64,000 nt of DNA. It comes from Humulus lupulus. Its lineage: Eukaryota > Streptophyta > Magnoliopsida > Rosales > Cannabaceae. The stretch is taken from assembly GCF_963169125.1 (NCBI RefSeq), contig NC_084793.1, positions 98,165,071 to 98,229,070 on the forward strand, read 5' to 3'. The position numbers were made by a program, and so were the translations under genes. Within the stretch, counting starts at the first letter, position 1, and each line of letters begins with the position of its first letter. Shown here piece by piece: positions 33,239 to 43,993 of this stretch. The notes below the pieces were generated by a model, which was not told where the DNA came from, did no database searches, and worked only from the letters and a program-made list of their open reading frames with translations.

Positions 33239-33247
33239 TATAAATAA
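33239..33247 (+). promoter_or_regulatory. TATA box of the R2 antisense gene
   Basis: TATAAATAA on the plus strand followed by a CT-rich leader and the leader donor site at 33416. It is better than the R1 copy and lies outside the LTR. Confidence 0.6.
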
Positions 33248-33269
33248 TCCCCAAATTTACCTTTTCACT

Positions 33270-36200
33270 TTTTACTCGCCATTTTCTTACCAAGAACCCT
33301 CAAGAACTTCATCTCAGAGCTCAGAAACTTTGAAGATCATCCGTCGCTTGTTCTAAAGATCCTCTGTTCGCACGCCCAAAGTCACTTCATTTCAGAACCT
33401 CCAATCTTCATCTAGGTAATGTTCTTCAACTTTCATGCTCTCTAACATGCCATGCATACTGTCACATGCCTGTTTTGAGTTCTGAAATTTTTTGTGTTCT
33501 TGGGTAGAAATGCATGAGGATTGTGTGTATACTGATTGATGCTTAATAGGGTAGTGTAGTTTTGCTCTGTAGGAGTTAGGAGCCAGTTTGATAGTCAAGA
33601 TCGTAAGTTTAGGGCGCAAAATCGAAGTAAAAATTCGATTTTTAGGCTAGTTGAAAAACTGGGTTTTTCCCGCCCCTTCGGAGTCGAAAAAGCTTTTTTT
33701 TCCAAAACACTTTTTATTTCCGCTTTTCAATCTGTTTTTCAAACTGCTTGCATAGAACTTAGTGTTTCTGTTAGAATGCTGCTGGTCGTGGACGTGAGCA
33801 ATGTTATTCCAACTTTCAACATAAGCTCTCAGGCTGTGCGTCTTATCTCCTCCTTTCTCTGTTCGCAGCTTACATGCAAGATCCGTGGGGGAGAGAAAGA
33901 CCTATCGACGATCACTTATTGGCTCAACTGCTTGACGATGGGGAGCAACCATCGTCACTGATACCTGACATTCCATTTTCTCATGTCACTCCAAACACTC
34001 CACCTGTCCTTACTCAAAATATGGCTCGTGCTAAAACCAAAGCCCAGAAAAAGAAAACCTCAATCCTTCACATCAGCCTGCTCCTCGGGCTGAAATTCCC
34101 TCGACCAGTGGTCGAGCTGAAAATGTTCCTGACCCCAATATCCAAAGACACGCTCAGCCTCGACATGTCATTCAACCTGATGTTGAGTGGTATTTAGTAC
34201 CTGAGAGCCGAGTGATGATCAGGATGATTTCCAACTACATCAGGAAGTATGGTCTCACGGGGGTGACCTCAGTTCGACCTAACCAAGACCAACGGGCGAA
34301 CCTGCCCAGAGGCGCCTTCAGCGCCTAGTCGAGGTTCCACATTGAGGCAGGGGCTACCTTGCCTCTTCATTCATTTTTCCAAGGGGTGGCTAATTATTTT
34401 AGAGTTGTCCCTTTTCAAATAACTACAAATGGATATAGAATGCTCGCAGCACTCTATATCCTGTACAGCCACAAAAAATGGCCTGTGCCAACTCCTCATG
34501 AGGTTAACTACTTGTTTGACGTCAAGCCTAACCACAACCAAGAAGGCATAGGGTTTTTTTCATTTCTGTCATCAGGAAACTGGGTGCACCTTCCTGACTG
34601 ACACCACCCATATATCGAATGTGGGGAGGTACTACTTGGAGTACTTCCTCACGACCGACATGATCGCGGACAATCTGGCCTTTGCTCAAGGAGGTAAAAC
34701 CTTTGTATCACTGGCTGTTACTCTTTATTTAGTGTTCTTCTCCACATTCTCTTAAACTTTTAATGCATTTCAGGCCCATGGCTACGACCAGACCCAACTC
34801 CAGACATGGAGTTGAAATCAGCCCTCTTAGCCAGCATGACTGACGTAGAAAAAAGTGTCAAACATCTGGTAATAGAGGCTAACCTTAGGCTGGTTGGCCT
34901 CTTGACCCCTCACCAAGACATGAGGGAGTCAACAGCAGGGAGTGCCACAGCTGAGGAGGAACCCGAGAAGCAACCACCAGTGTCGCCTCCACAAAGGAGA
35001 CCAACCGGGGTCACGATCAGGGAACCTGTTGGCGCACCTCCAGCAGAGAGGCCCTCTGCCCCCTTAGGGAAGGGGAAAAAGAAGGCCACCGAGCCTGTCG
35101 AACACTTGGACGAGTCTTCAGACGAGAATGGTACAGTTATTTTTCTTTTAGATAGCTTGCCAATTCCCTGTCACCTATTCGACGGGGACAAAAATTTTAA
35201 ATATGCTCCAAATTCAAGTCCAGACTTCTTCATGTCAGAGAGTGAGTACAAGACTAGTAGAGTCTATAGTATAGCGACCAGTAATAATAGCTTGGGTATT
35301 TGACTTTGCAATCTTTCTTTATTTCTTTTCCTGATGTAATATACTTAGTCATTTATGCTATCTCACTGTTCGACATTTTGCTTCTTTTCCAGACATGGAC
35401 TCCGTGAACGTGTTCGACATTTACAGCACTCCCGAGACTCCCACAGCTCCCCTGAGCAGAAAGAAAACAAGCAAGAGGCATCCTGGGGAAATTAGTAAAG
35501 CGCCTCAGGCCAAGAAGCCTTGCAATGCAGGCCTCCCGGAGGACGGACCCTCAGCTAATAAAACTCCACCCTCTCCTCGCGAGCAGCAGACTCCCCCTGC
35601 TCCAGCCGGATCAACTCCACCTCCAGCGGCCCCAACCGACCAGACTCAACAGGCTGGTCCTGCTTCGACTGGGGGTGACATAACTAGTCACGCCTTCAAA
35701 TTGGTCAAGGACAGGGTCACAAAAATTGTAAAGCACGACCGCTGCCGAGAGGCGATGGTCACGACAGAAGCGATGGTCGCGACAGAGGCGATGGGTGTCG
35801 ATCTGATCTTAAACCACGCCTTGAACGAGTTTACCAGTGTAAGTCATCTTTTTTTGCGGAGACAGTCCTTCTATACTCTACAGTTAGTCTAACTTCTGCT
35901 CTGACTGCAGGCAATGCTGACCCTTACTGTCGGCCGTCTCCGCTCGGGTGCTGTTACCGAACAGGCCAAATCTTTGGAGCAACGGCACGCTGATGAACTC
36001 AAAGCTGCCGCAGAGAAATATGCCGAACAACGTGCAGTGGTGCTTGAGGAGAAGAATAAACTGGATGAGGAGTTGAAGGAGAAGCAAAATTCTTTGGACA
36101 AAGCCATCGATCAGAGGGACCAGTTCAAGGAGTCTAACCGCGTCAATTATCGCGCGGCTAAACAACTCAAGGAGGACTTGGCTGCGAGTAGACAGGAGAA

Positions 36201-36528
36201 TACTACCTTGGAGGGCCGGATCGAGGAGCTTGAGAAAGCCAATGCCAGCAACTTGGGAAGGTATAAGAATGCCATTCTTCGATGCTTCTACAATTTCTGG
36301 AAGCACAACCAGGGTGCCAACTTCAATTACCTTCCTGAAAATGCAAGAAACGTCGAGCTCGCTTGCTGTGCTAATCAACTGGTAGAGGAAGAAAGAGCAA
36401 GGATTCCTGCTTCCCCTGAGATCTCGCTGGCCACTGGGATGGACGGGACAGACAACGAGGTTGCAGACGTCGTCAATCAGAGCCCTCCTCAAGAGCCTCC
36501 GGCTCCTCAAGATCCTCTGGCTCCTTAG
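33270..36528 (+). pseudogene. Antisense spliced gene of R2 (Tat/Retand extra ORF)
   Basis: Proposed exons: leader about 33270-33415, 33869-34693 (ATG 33874, MQDPWGRERP), 34774-35295, 35393-35838 and 35911-36528 (TAG). Introns: 453, 80, 97 and 72 nt, all GT-AG, coding phases 1, 1 and 0. Exons 3-5 join into one uninterrupted frame. Exon 2 carries RFHIEAGATLPLHSFFQG and GYRMLAALYILY and has two compensating frameshifts (about 34055 and 34553) and a TAG at about 34327 in place of Trp. Exon 3 has FDGDKNFKYAPNSSPDFF. Exon 4 is Pro-rich and has a small tandem duplication (TEAMVATEAMG). Exon 5 is a coiled coil ending CFYNFWKHNQGANFNYLPE. The nucleic acid or partner it acts on is unknown. Confidence 0.78.
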
Positions 36529-37083
36529 TCTTTTCTTTTTTTTATTTTTATCTTGTTAACTACATGACCTACGGGTCGCGATGTAAAGACAATATATTTT
36601 TTATTGCTGCACGGGTAGCTTTTACTTTTATTTGAACAATTACATCCGAGCAGCGACTGCTCGCAGTGTAAAAGGATACATTTTGATATTATAATATACT
36701 TGCATCTTATTATAACATCTGTTCGCATGACCGAACTTAGCATATCACTTTGGTTTGATTTAACAAAATAACAAAATTTTGAAAAATACTCTTAGTACCC
36801 TAGCATGCTTTCACTTATTTTTCTCATGTGTTTACATACCCTTTAACGATATGCTTTGCTTACTTGTACCTTATATGCCCCCCAAATGATCGAGGAGCTT
36901 TAGGTCCTTGGTCACTTGCCTTGACCAGAATACTTGTAACAAATACAATAATTGGCAAGAAATGACTGGCTGCGCACAGTCCCTTTTATTTCTCGTAATA
37001 AATGGACTAAACATGTTTGTACGAGTGATCAATAATATCTTACACTTATAAGCGACCAGTCACATAAAATGACCAACCCTTTT
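36529..37083. other. Convergent 3' region of R2
   Basis: Between the antisense gene stop and the integrase end. It has one copy of the hairpin unit (36618-36674, stem CGAGCAG/CTGCTCG) and an internal polypurine-like tract near 36875-36890 (minus-strand TTTGGGGGGCATAT). No coding signal. Confidence 0.5.
36618..36674. repeat. Hairpin unit of R2, single copy of the R1 tandem repeat
   Basis: GAACAATTACATCCGAGCAG, GA-centred loop, CTGCTCGCAGTGTAAAAG. A 7-bp stem with a 3-nt loop. R1 has two copies of the homologous unit. Confidence 0.55.
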
Positions 37084-37353
37084 TCAAAACTTGTAAAAAG
37101 TAAAATTAATACAAGCCAATTCTTTAAGAAGAATTGTTCGTTGGTAATACTTGCGCATGTGTTCTCCATTCCAATAGCGAGGAACGATATCTCCGTTTAA
37201 GCGTGCAAGTTTATAAGTGCTTGGGTGAAGGACCTCATCGATCTGGTATGGCCCTTCCCAATTAGGCCTAAGTACTCCAACAGCTTGGTCGCGGGTGTTT
37301 AGAAAAACTCTTCGGAGTACAAGATCTCCAACATTGAATTTTCTTTCTCGCAC
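37084..37353 (-). pseudogene. Integrase C-terminal domain of R2
   Basis: Open frame with RERKFNVGDLVLRRVFLN, NWEGPYQI, HPSTYKLARLNGD and PRYWNGEHMRKYYQ. GPY/F-type domain without a chromodomain. The link to the core (37354-37572) is broken by stops. Confidence 0.82.
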
Positions 37354-37572
37354 TTTAGAGTTGAAATACCAGGAGACCTTCTGCTGGTATGCAGCTACTC
37401 AGAGTTGGCCTTGTTCACGCTTCTCATCGATTGAGTCCAGGGATTCCATCAATAGCTGGCTATTAGAGTCTTGGTCGTATGTTAATCTGCAGTGTGAGGG
37501 TGGATCCAACTCAACAGGCAACATAGCTTCATACTCGTATGCCAAGGAAAACGGGGTATGACCTGTTGCTGT

Positions 37573-38526
37573 TCAGCGGGAAGTCCTATATGACCAAAGA
37601 ACTTCAAGCAACTGCCCTGGCCATGCTCCCTTAGCTTCTTCTAGCCTCTTCTTCAGTGTATCCTTCAGTGTTTTATTAACTGCTTCGACCTTCCCATTCA
37701 CTTGAGGATGAGTGACTGAAGAAAAGCTTTTGATAATACCATGCTGTTTGCATAAGTCCATGAATAGATCACTGTCAAATTGGTTCCCGTTATCCGAGAC
37801 GATCTTCCTTGGCAATCCATATCGACAAATGATGTTCTTGACTACGAAGTCAAACACTTTCTTGGTCGTTATGGTTGCCAGCGGTTCAGCTTCGATCCAT
37901 TTGGTGAAGTAATCGATGGCCACAACTGCATACTTTACACCACCTTTTCCTGTAGGCAAAGATCTGATTAGTTCTATTCCCCAAACTGCGAAGGGCCATG
38001 GACTCTGCATTTGCTTTAACTCGTTGGGGGTTGCTCGCGGGATTTTGGAAAATCTCTGACACTTGTCACATCTCCGCACGAACTCCATTGAGTCTTCATT
38101 CATGGTTGGCCAGAAATACCCTTGCCTTAGGATATTTTTTGACAAACTTTGCCCCCCAGCGTGGTCCCCGCAAAAACCTCCGTGCACCTCTTTCATCAAC
38201 TCTTTGGCTTTCTCCTTTGTAATACATCTGAGGAGTGGCAGTGAGTATCCCCTTCGATACAAGATTCCATCGACCAGGATATACCTAGCAGCTTGCCGAT
38301 GAATGGTCTTGGCTTTATTTCTATACGCTGGTAGTGCGCCGCATGACAGATACTCTACATATGGTGCCATCCACATATCTGCCATCTGGATAACCAGAGT
38401 GGTTTCTGCTGCTTGGATGCTTGGTACTGATAGTCGTTCGACTGGCACTATGTTCAGAGTATCAGCATCCTTCGCACTTGCTAATTTTTCCAAAGCATCC
38501 GCGTTGGAATTCTGATTGCGAGGCAC
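37573..38526 (-). pseudogene. Integrase zinc domain and core of R2, first catalytic Asp replaced by Glu
   Basis: A 317-codon open frame. The HHCC domain includes GFCGDHAGGQSL and CDKCQRFSK. The core reads GIELIRSLPTGKGGVKYAVV where R1 has GIDLIGSLP, so the first residue of the D,D-35-E triad is Glu. The second Asp is in VSDNGNQFDS and the Glu in NGKVEAVNK. Glu usually does not support integrase catalysis, so this enzyme was probably inactive even where open. Confidence 0.85.
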
Positions 38527-38555
38527 CTGCTGGAGATTGTATCTATCGAACTGGG

Positions 38556-39356
38556 CTAACAGATCCTTCGTTTTGTCAGATAGGCAACCATCTTCAAACC
38601 TCGCACTTGGTACTCTCCCAGGACCTGATTCACCACCAACTGAGAATCACTATAGATGTCAAGCACTGTTATGTTCATATCCTTGGCTAACCGCAATCCA
38701 GTGAGTAGTGCTTCATATTCGGCCTCATTGTTAGAAGCAGTGAAGTCAAATCTGATTGCACAGTGAAATCGATGCCCTTCCAGCGTTATCAATATCACTC
38801 CTGCTCCTGCGTGGGATTTGTTGGATGAACCGTCTGTGAACAATTTCCACGGGGGTGCTTGGATTTTAGACCCAGGCTCGCTGGGCTCTTCAGTCTGTTC
38901 GCCATTCGTAAGTTCTGTGAATTTCGCGATGAAGTCAGCCAAGGCTTGTCCTTTTATCACTGTTCGCGGCAAGTAAGATATGTCAAACTGCCCGAGTTCG
39001 ACTGCCCACTTTAGCAATCTACCTGCAGCCTCCGGCTTTTGCAGGACTTGTCGAAGAGGCCGGTCGGTCAAGACCGTAATTGGATGAGCTTGGAAGTAAG
39101 GCCGCAGTTTCCTAGAGGCCAAAAATAGGCAATAGGCTGGCTTCTCGATGGGCAGGTACTGATGTTCTGCTCCAATCAACCTTTTGCTCATGTAGTAGAC
39201 AGCCTTCTGCACGCCTTCTTCTTCTCTTACTAGAACAACACTAGCAGCATATTCTGTGATTTCCAAGTAGATGAACAAAGTTTCTTTATCGACTGGCTTT
39301 GATAGGATGGGCGGTTGCGCCATATGTACTTTTAGTGCTTGAAGGCCTGTTCGCAC
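38556..39356 (-). pseudogene. RNase H and second RNase H (aRH) of R2
   Basis: A 266-codon open frame. The first RNase H shows VQKAVYYMSKRL and VLTDRPLRQVLQKPEAAG. After a linker the second begins LFTDGSSNKSHAGAGVILI, with ASNNEAEYEALLTGL and DIYSDSQLVVNQVLGEYQ, so the Asp, Glu and Asp residues of the second domain are all present. The frame ends in a frameshift after MVAYLTK. Confidence 0.85.
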
Positions 39357-40440
39357 TCACCTGTCCATTCAAATTTCTTATTGCCTCTTAGTAGATTGAA
39401 AAATGGGACACACTTGTCTGTCGATTTAGAAATGAATCTATTGAAGGCAGCAATCCTCCCGGTCAGGCTTTGGACATCTTTAATCTTTACTGGTGATTTC
39501 ATCTCGATCAGGGCTTTAATTTTCTCAAGATTAGCTTCAATTCCTCTTGAGTTAACTATAAATCCCAAGAATTTCCCTGATCCTACTCCGAAGGAGCATT
39601 TAAGGGGATTTAACTTCATCCGATATTTATTCAGGACGTTGAAGCATTCCTGCAAATCCCTTACATGCCCTTCTTCTTTCTTTGACTTAACCAGCATGTC
39701 GTCGACATAGACCTCCATGTTTATGCAAATTAGCTCCTTGATCATGTGGTTGACAAGTCTCTGGTAAGTCGCACCAGCATTTTTCAAACCGAAGGGCATC
39801 ACCTTGTAACAGTAGAGCCTTGTATCAGTCCGAAAGCTAGTGTGATCCTCATCAGGGGGATGCATACTAATTTGATTATACCCGGAGTATGCATCCATGA
39901 ATGAGAGGATCTCATGCCCTGCAATGGCATTGACCAGCTGGTCGATCCTCGGGAGTGGGAAACAGTCTTTGGGCAGGCTTTATTTATGTCTGTAAAATCC
40001 ACACACGTACACCACTTGCCATTCATCTTGGGCACTAGTACAAGATTAGAGACCCACGATGGATAAAACACCACCCTGATGAACCCATTTTCCTTCAGCT
40101 TCTCGACTTCCTCTTTCAAGGCCTTTGATCTATCTTTGTCGAGCAGCCTTCTTTTTTGTTGCACTGGTGGAAAGCTTTTGTCGATGTTTAGGATATGGCT
40201 GATGACTGCAGGATCTATCCCGACCATGTCTTTATGCGACCAAGCGAAGACCTCCTGGTTCCTTCTTAAGAACTCCACCAGTGCATGTTTTATTGTTGTC
40301 TCTACATTTTTACTGACTTTCACAACTCTGGTTGGATTTTCCTCATCGAGTTGGACCTCTTCAAGGTCCTCGATAGATCCCACTTCTTCAAAATCCCCAA
40401 AGCGAGGATCTAAGTCCCTATCCTCACTTTGGGCAATGCC
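39332..40440 (-). pseudogene. Reverse transcriptase of R2
   Basis: Two frames. 39799-40383 covers the N-terminal part (GSIEDLEEVQLDEE, QQKRRLLDKDRSKALKEEV, CVDFTDINKACPK) and is then shifted near 39970. 39332-39898 continues with MDAYSGYNQISMHPPDEDHT, VMPFGLKNAGATYQ and YVDDMLVKSKKEE, both catalytic Asp present. Another frameshift near 39345 leads into RNase H. Confidence 0.87.
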
Positions 40441-40470
40441 CTATTTGGTAAGATTATCACCCGAGCGAGC

Positions 40471-41060
40471 CTAAACATCAGTTGCCATTTGCAACTCCTT
40501 TCCGGTGGCATCTCTCGATACACCCTTCTTTGCCTTGGTCATCGAGGCGTTGTAGCACTCCCTTGCTTCCCTCTGGTTTCCCAACACGCATCCTACCCCT
40601 GCGTCCATTGGGAATTTCATAGCGAGGTGCCATATAGAGGTAACGGCTCGTAGGTCGACCAAGATTGGTCTCCCTATCACAACGTTGTACGCCGAAGGAC
40701 AATCAACTACTATAAAAGTTGTGAGTAATGTCCTATTAGCAGGTGTAGTGCCTGCTGTGACTGGGAGTCTAATCAACCCTGTTGGGGCAAGCCCTTCTCC
40801 GGAAAAACCATAAATGGTTTGGTTGCATGGCTCTAGGTCTTTTACGGACAACTTCATCCTTTCCAACGAAGACTTGTATAGGATGTTGACTGAACTTCCT
40901 GTATCGACCAACACCCTTTTCATCATCATTTTTGCGATCTGTACGTCCACGACCAGCGGATCGGAGTGTGGGAATCACACGTGTTGGGCATCGTCGTCAT
41001 AGAAGGTGATCAGTTCCTCCTCTGTTCAAGCCTTTTTTGGTGCTCGATCCTCAACACTCA
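40471..41060 (-). pseudogene. Aspartic protease of R2
   Basis: An open frame at 40471-40950 includes [20 protein letters not shown] with an intact DTGSS active site, then YGFSGEGLAP and SAYNVVIGRPILVDLRAV. It is open where R1 has a stop, so it shows what the R1 copy has lost. The link to gag (40951-41060) is broken. Confidence 0.82.
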
Positions 41061-43367
41061 TCATCTCGATGTCCTGGTGTGGCGCAGGGTTTGAGCATAT
41101 CGTTCCCTTGCTTTTCCACTATCTCCTGCAAGATGTGGGCCTCCACAGATGGTGAGTAGGGTACCTGCCACAGGAGCTAGCTGTAAAGGTGGAGAGCATT
41201 GGCGTGTAGGCGCCGACTCGTTGCCACCTTGAGCCTCTTGCTGAGAACCTCCCGTGGCTCGTACAAATCTTCTTAAATGTCCCTGCCTTATCAGGAACTC
41301 AACTTCGTCCTTCAGCTGGTTGCATTCATTAGTGTCGTGCCCGTAGTCGTTGTGAAAACGACATAACTTTGTTGCATCTCTCTTGGAGATATCTTTCCTT
41401 ATAGGTGCGGGTCGTTTGTAGGGCATGCTGGAGCTCGTAGCCTGATACACTTCTGCTCGAGATTCGACGAGGGCGGTGTAGTTGGTGAATCTCAACTCGT
41501 AACGATTGCCCTTGGGGCGCTTATTCTCGGAGGTCGAGGGTTCGTTGTGTGCTTGCTTTCCACCATTCTTACCATTTCCATTCCCGTTGCCTTTGCCGTT
41601 GCCATTGGGCTTCGACCCGTTGGCGGCTTTGGCGGGTTCTTCCTTGGGCCCCTTGTCTTTTGCTGGCGATTTCCCTTTGTTGGCAATCGCGTCCTTGAGC
41701 TTGATGTACTGATCAACTCGATCCAAGAACTCCTAGATACTTTTAACCCCATGCTTTCTGAGGCTACTCCAGAGGGGTGAATGGCGTCTAACCCCAGTAG
41801 TTAGGGCCAACATCTTACCTTCATCGCCCACAGTCTTGGCTTCAGCTGCAGCTCGCATGAAGCACTGAACGTATTCCTTCAAGGACTCCCCCTCTTTCTG
41901 GTGTATCTCCACCAGTTGGTTAACCTCAGTGGGGTGCACACGCTCCACATAGAATTGTCCGTAAAACTCCTTCACGAACATCTCCCAGGATACTATACTC
42001 GCAGGAAGGAACTTAAAGAACCACTCCTGGGCGGCATCAGAAAGTGTTGCTGGGAAGATCTTGTAGCGAGCGTCTTCAGAGACTTTCTGAATGTCCATTT
42101 GAATCTCAAACTTGTTGACATGAGATATTGGGTCTCCATACCCATCAAAATTTGGTAGTGTTGGCATCTTGAACTTACTGGGGGTTTCTTCCACAGCAAT
42201 CCTCTGTATGAAAGGGGTGCCTCTCCTCCGATCGTACTCAATGTGGGATGTTCGCCCCCCGACCAACTGCTGCACAGCCTGGTTCAGGGCATCGATTTGA
42301 GCCTGAACAACTTCTAGGATTGATGGGGCCTCTGGTGCCGGGGGAATTTACTCATCGTGCCTTTCTCAGCGGCCGTTAAGTACATCCCTCAAATCATCGT
42401 CTCTTCATCGCTGCTCGCTGGCTCCGAGTCGACTAATGACGTTATTCTGCCTGAGCTACCCCCCAGCATTATGACCTGCAGGTCGGTCTTCTCTAGGTGG
42501 GGGGCTCCTGCCTCCACCTCTCTCTTCGTTCCTCCGACCAACATTTCCTCTGGCAGAGTAGGCTTCATTGTAGCCATGGCCATCTCTGAATCGTGGCTTG
42601 CTATGGTGCGACCGACTATTCCCTCTGTTGCCTCCTTGGGCTGGCATTTCCTGAGCGTTAGGGGGAGGCCTGCACTGGTCGGTGGGTCCCCGTGCATTGT
42701 TATGCCGTGGGGGGCCCCTGACCGCAGAGCCTGTCTCTGAGTTCCTCCTATTGGAAAAAGAACGCTGCCCCCTGCTCGGTGGATGTGGCTCTTCATCCCC
42801 TGGGCGTCTAGGGCAGCGGGGCAGTTGCTCGGCCCTATTCTGCCTCGGGCGCGAGGGATTGCCTCGACTAGCCTGAGATGGAGGCTGCTGCTCAAGATCC
42901 TTAGGTGGGACATCATCCTGAGCCATAGGTGGCTGCTCCGACCTCTGAGGGCTTACTGGCTGGAGCGGAGGACTAGGATTGGGACCCCTTTGAGGTGGCC
43001 CATTTGGTGGCTGATCTGGCTGGGAGGCTGGTGCAGCCTGATTCCTAGCCAGCTGGATGGCTGCTTCAAGGGCGACCATAGCATCCCTCTGTCGACGGTC
43101 CATCTCAGCCTGCCGCTCGCTCAGCTCCTGACGCTGGCACTCTATTTCTCTTTGCTACGATGCCATTATCTCGGCAGCATTCTCTTGATTGGCCCTCAAT
43201 TGGCCAACTCATCTTGCAACACCCCTAGTGTTGCCTTCAAGGTTTCAGAATCTAACTCCTCCTCATCAAACTCCAAAATGAGGTTCGTCTTCAGCCACAT
43301 TTGGGGGAGGAGGCTGGGATGATGCAGCGGCAGCAGCCTGTCCGGTCTTCTTGGAAGTTTTTTCCAT
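41061..43367 (-). pseudogene. gag of R2
   Basis: Probable start at 43365-43367 (MEKTSKKTGQAAAAASS). The Pro/Arg-rich N-terminal half is open at 42456-43103. The capsid domain is in 41733-42275 (FEIQMDIQKVSEDARYKIF, AAQEWFFKFLPASIVSWEMF). A TAG near 41735 precedes the C-terminal part 41061-41726 (linker rich in Asn, Gly and Lys), which keeps the knuckle CRFHNDYGHDTNECNQL and then EVEFLIRQGHLRRF. The knuckle is C-x2-H-x3-G-H-x4-C, a variant of CCHC. Confidence 0.85.
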
Positions 43368-43382
43368 TAGATTCTTTCACAA

Positions 43383-43401
43383 GCTCTCAATGAAAGCACC
43401 A
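43383..43401 (-). other. Primer binding site of R2
   Basis: Identical to the R1 site: GCTCTCAATGAAAGCACCA on the plus strand, 3 nt inside the LTR. Confidence 0.7.
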
Positions 43402-43404
43402 GAA

Positions 43405-43988
43405 TGTTGACCATCAAATTAGCCAATGACACGGAGTCAAGTATACGACAAAAAATTAGTACGTTGCTTGAGAATACAATCTAATGGAAAGTAAAGAACA
43501 CCAAGAATTATAGTGGTTTGGCCCCAGTGATTGGTAATGACCTACGTCCACTTGATACTATTATTAATATTGAGATTCAAAGGTGTAATCAAAGAACTAG
43601 GGTTCCTGAGTTTCACAGACCTTAGAAGGAGAAACAATACAGACGATCGATAATAGCAATACAATTCGGAAAAAGATCAAAAGATCCCCCCTTAAGCTAT
43701 TTCTTGTATATTTATAGGCTCAAGGAGGGTTACATGAGTCAATTAATCATATCTTTCCTTAATAAACGGATATTCAGGTTATAGTGAAGAGATATTCTCG
43801 GATATCATTACAACTATACAAATTTATACATAAATAAACAGAGTATACGACCAGGCTGGTCGTACATAAAACTTGACCTCCGCATATGGAAGTATCCCTG
43901 GTCGATAGGCGAGCAGCATCTCTGTCACGTGTCAGCCACGTGTTGAAAATTCTTGCCACGTCATCCACAGCTGTTTTTTGAATAAATA
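43405..43988 (-). repeat. 5' LTR of R2
   Basis: 584 bp. Palindrome at 43846-43864, minus-strand TATA box near 43707-43716. The outer end is mutated (TA rather than CA) but the duplication GTGGC follows exactly. Confidence 0.95.
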
Positions 43989-43993
43989 GTGGC

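Larger units (their letters stand above)
32422..43988 (-). mobile_element. Tat/Retand-like Ty3/gypsy element R2, complete structure
   Basis: LTRs of 584 bp each (32422-33005 and 43405-43988), perfect duplication GTGGC (32417-32421 and 43989-43993) within Athila A. Its layout is the same as R1: gag, protease, RT, two RNase H domains and integrase on the minus strand, plus the antisense spliced gene on the plus strand. Proteins are closely similar to R1 but the LTRs are largely different outside short motifs. LTR differences by eye: about 24 in 584. The outer end of the 5' LTR is TA instead of CA. Confidence 0.92.

Noticed and set aside
35242..35247. Strong donor-like GTGAGT as the end of exon 3 in the R2 antisense gene
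   Set aside because: R1 lacks it, and coding similarity between R1 and R2 continues downstream to the GT at 35296 (13970 in R1), which also restores the reading frame.
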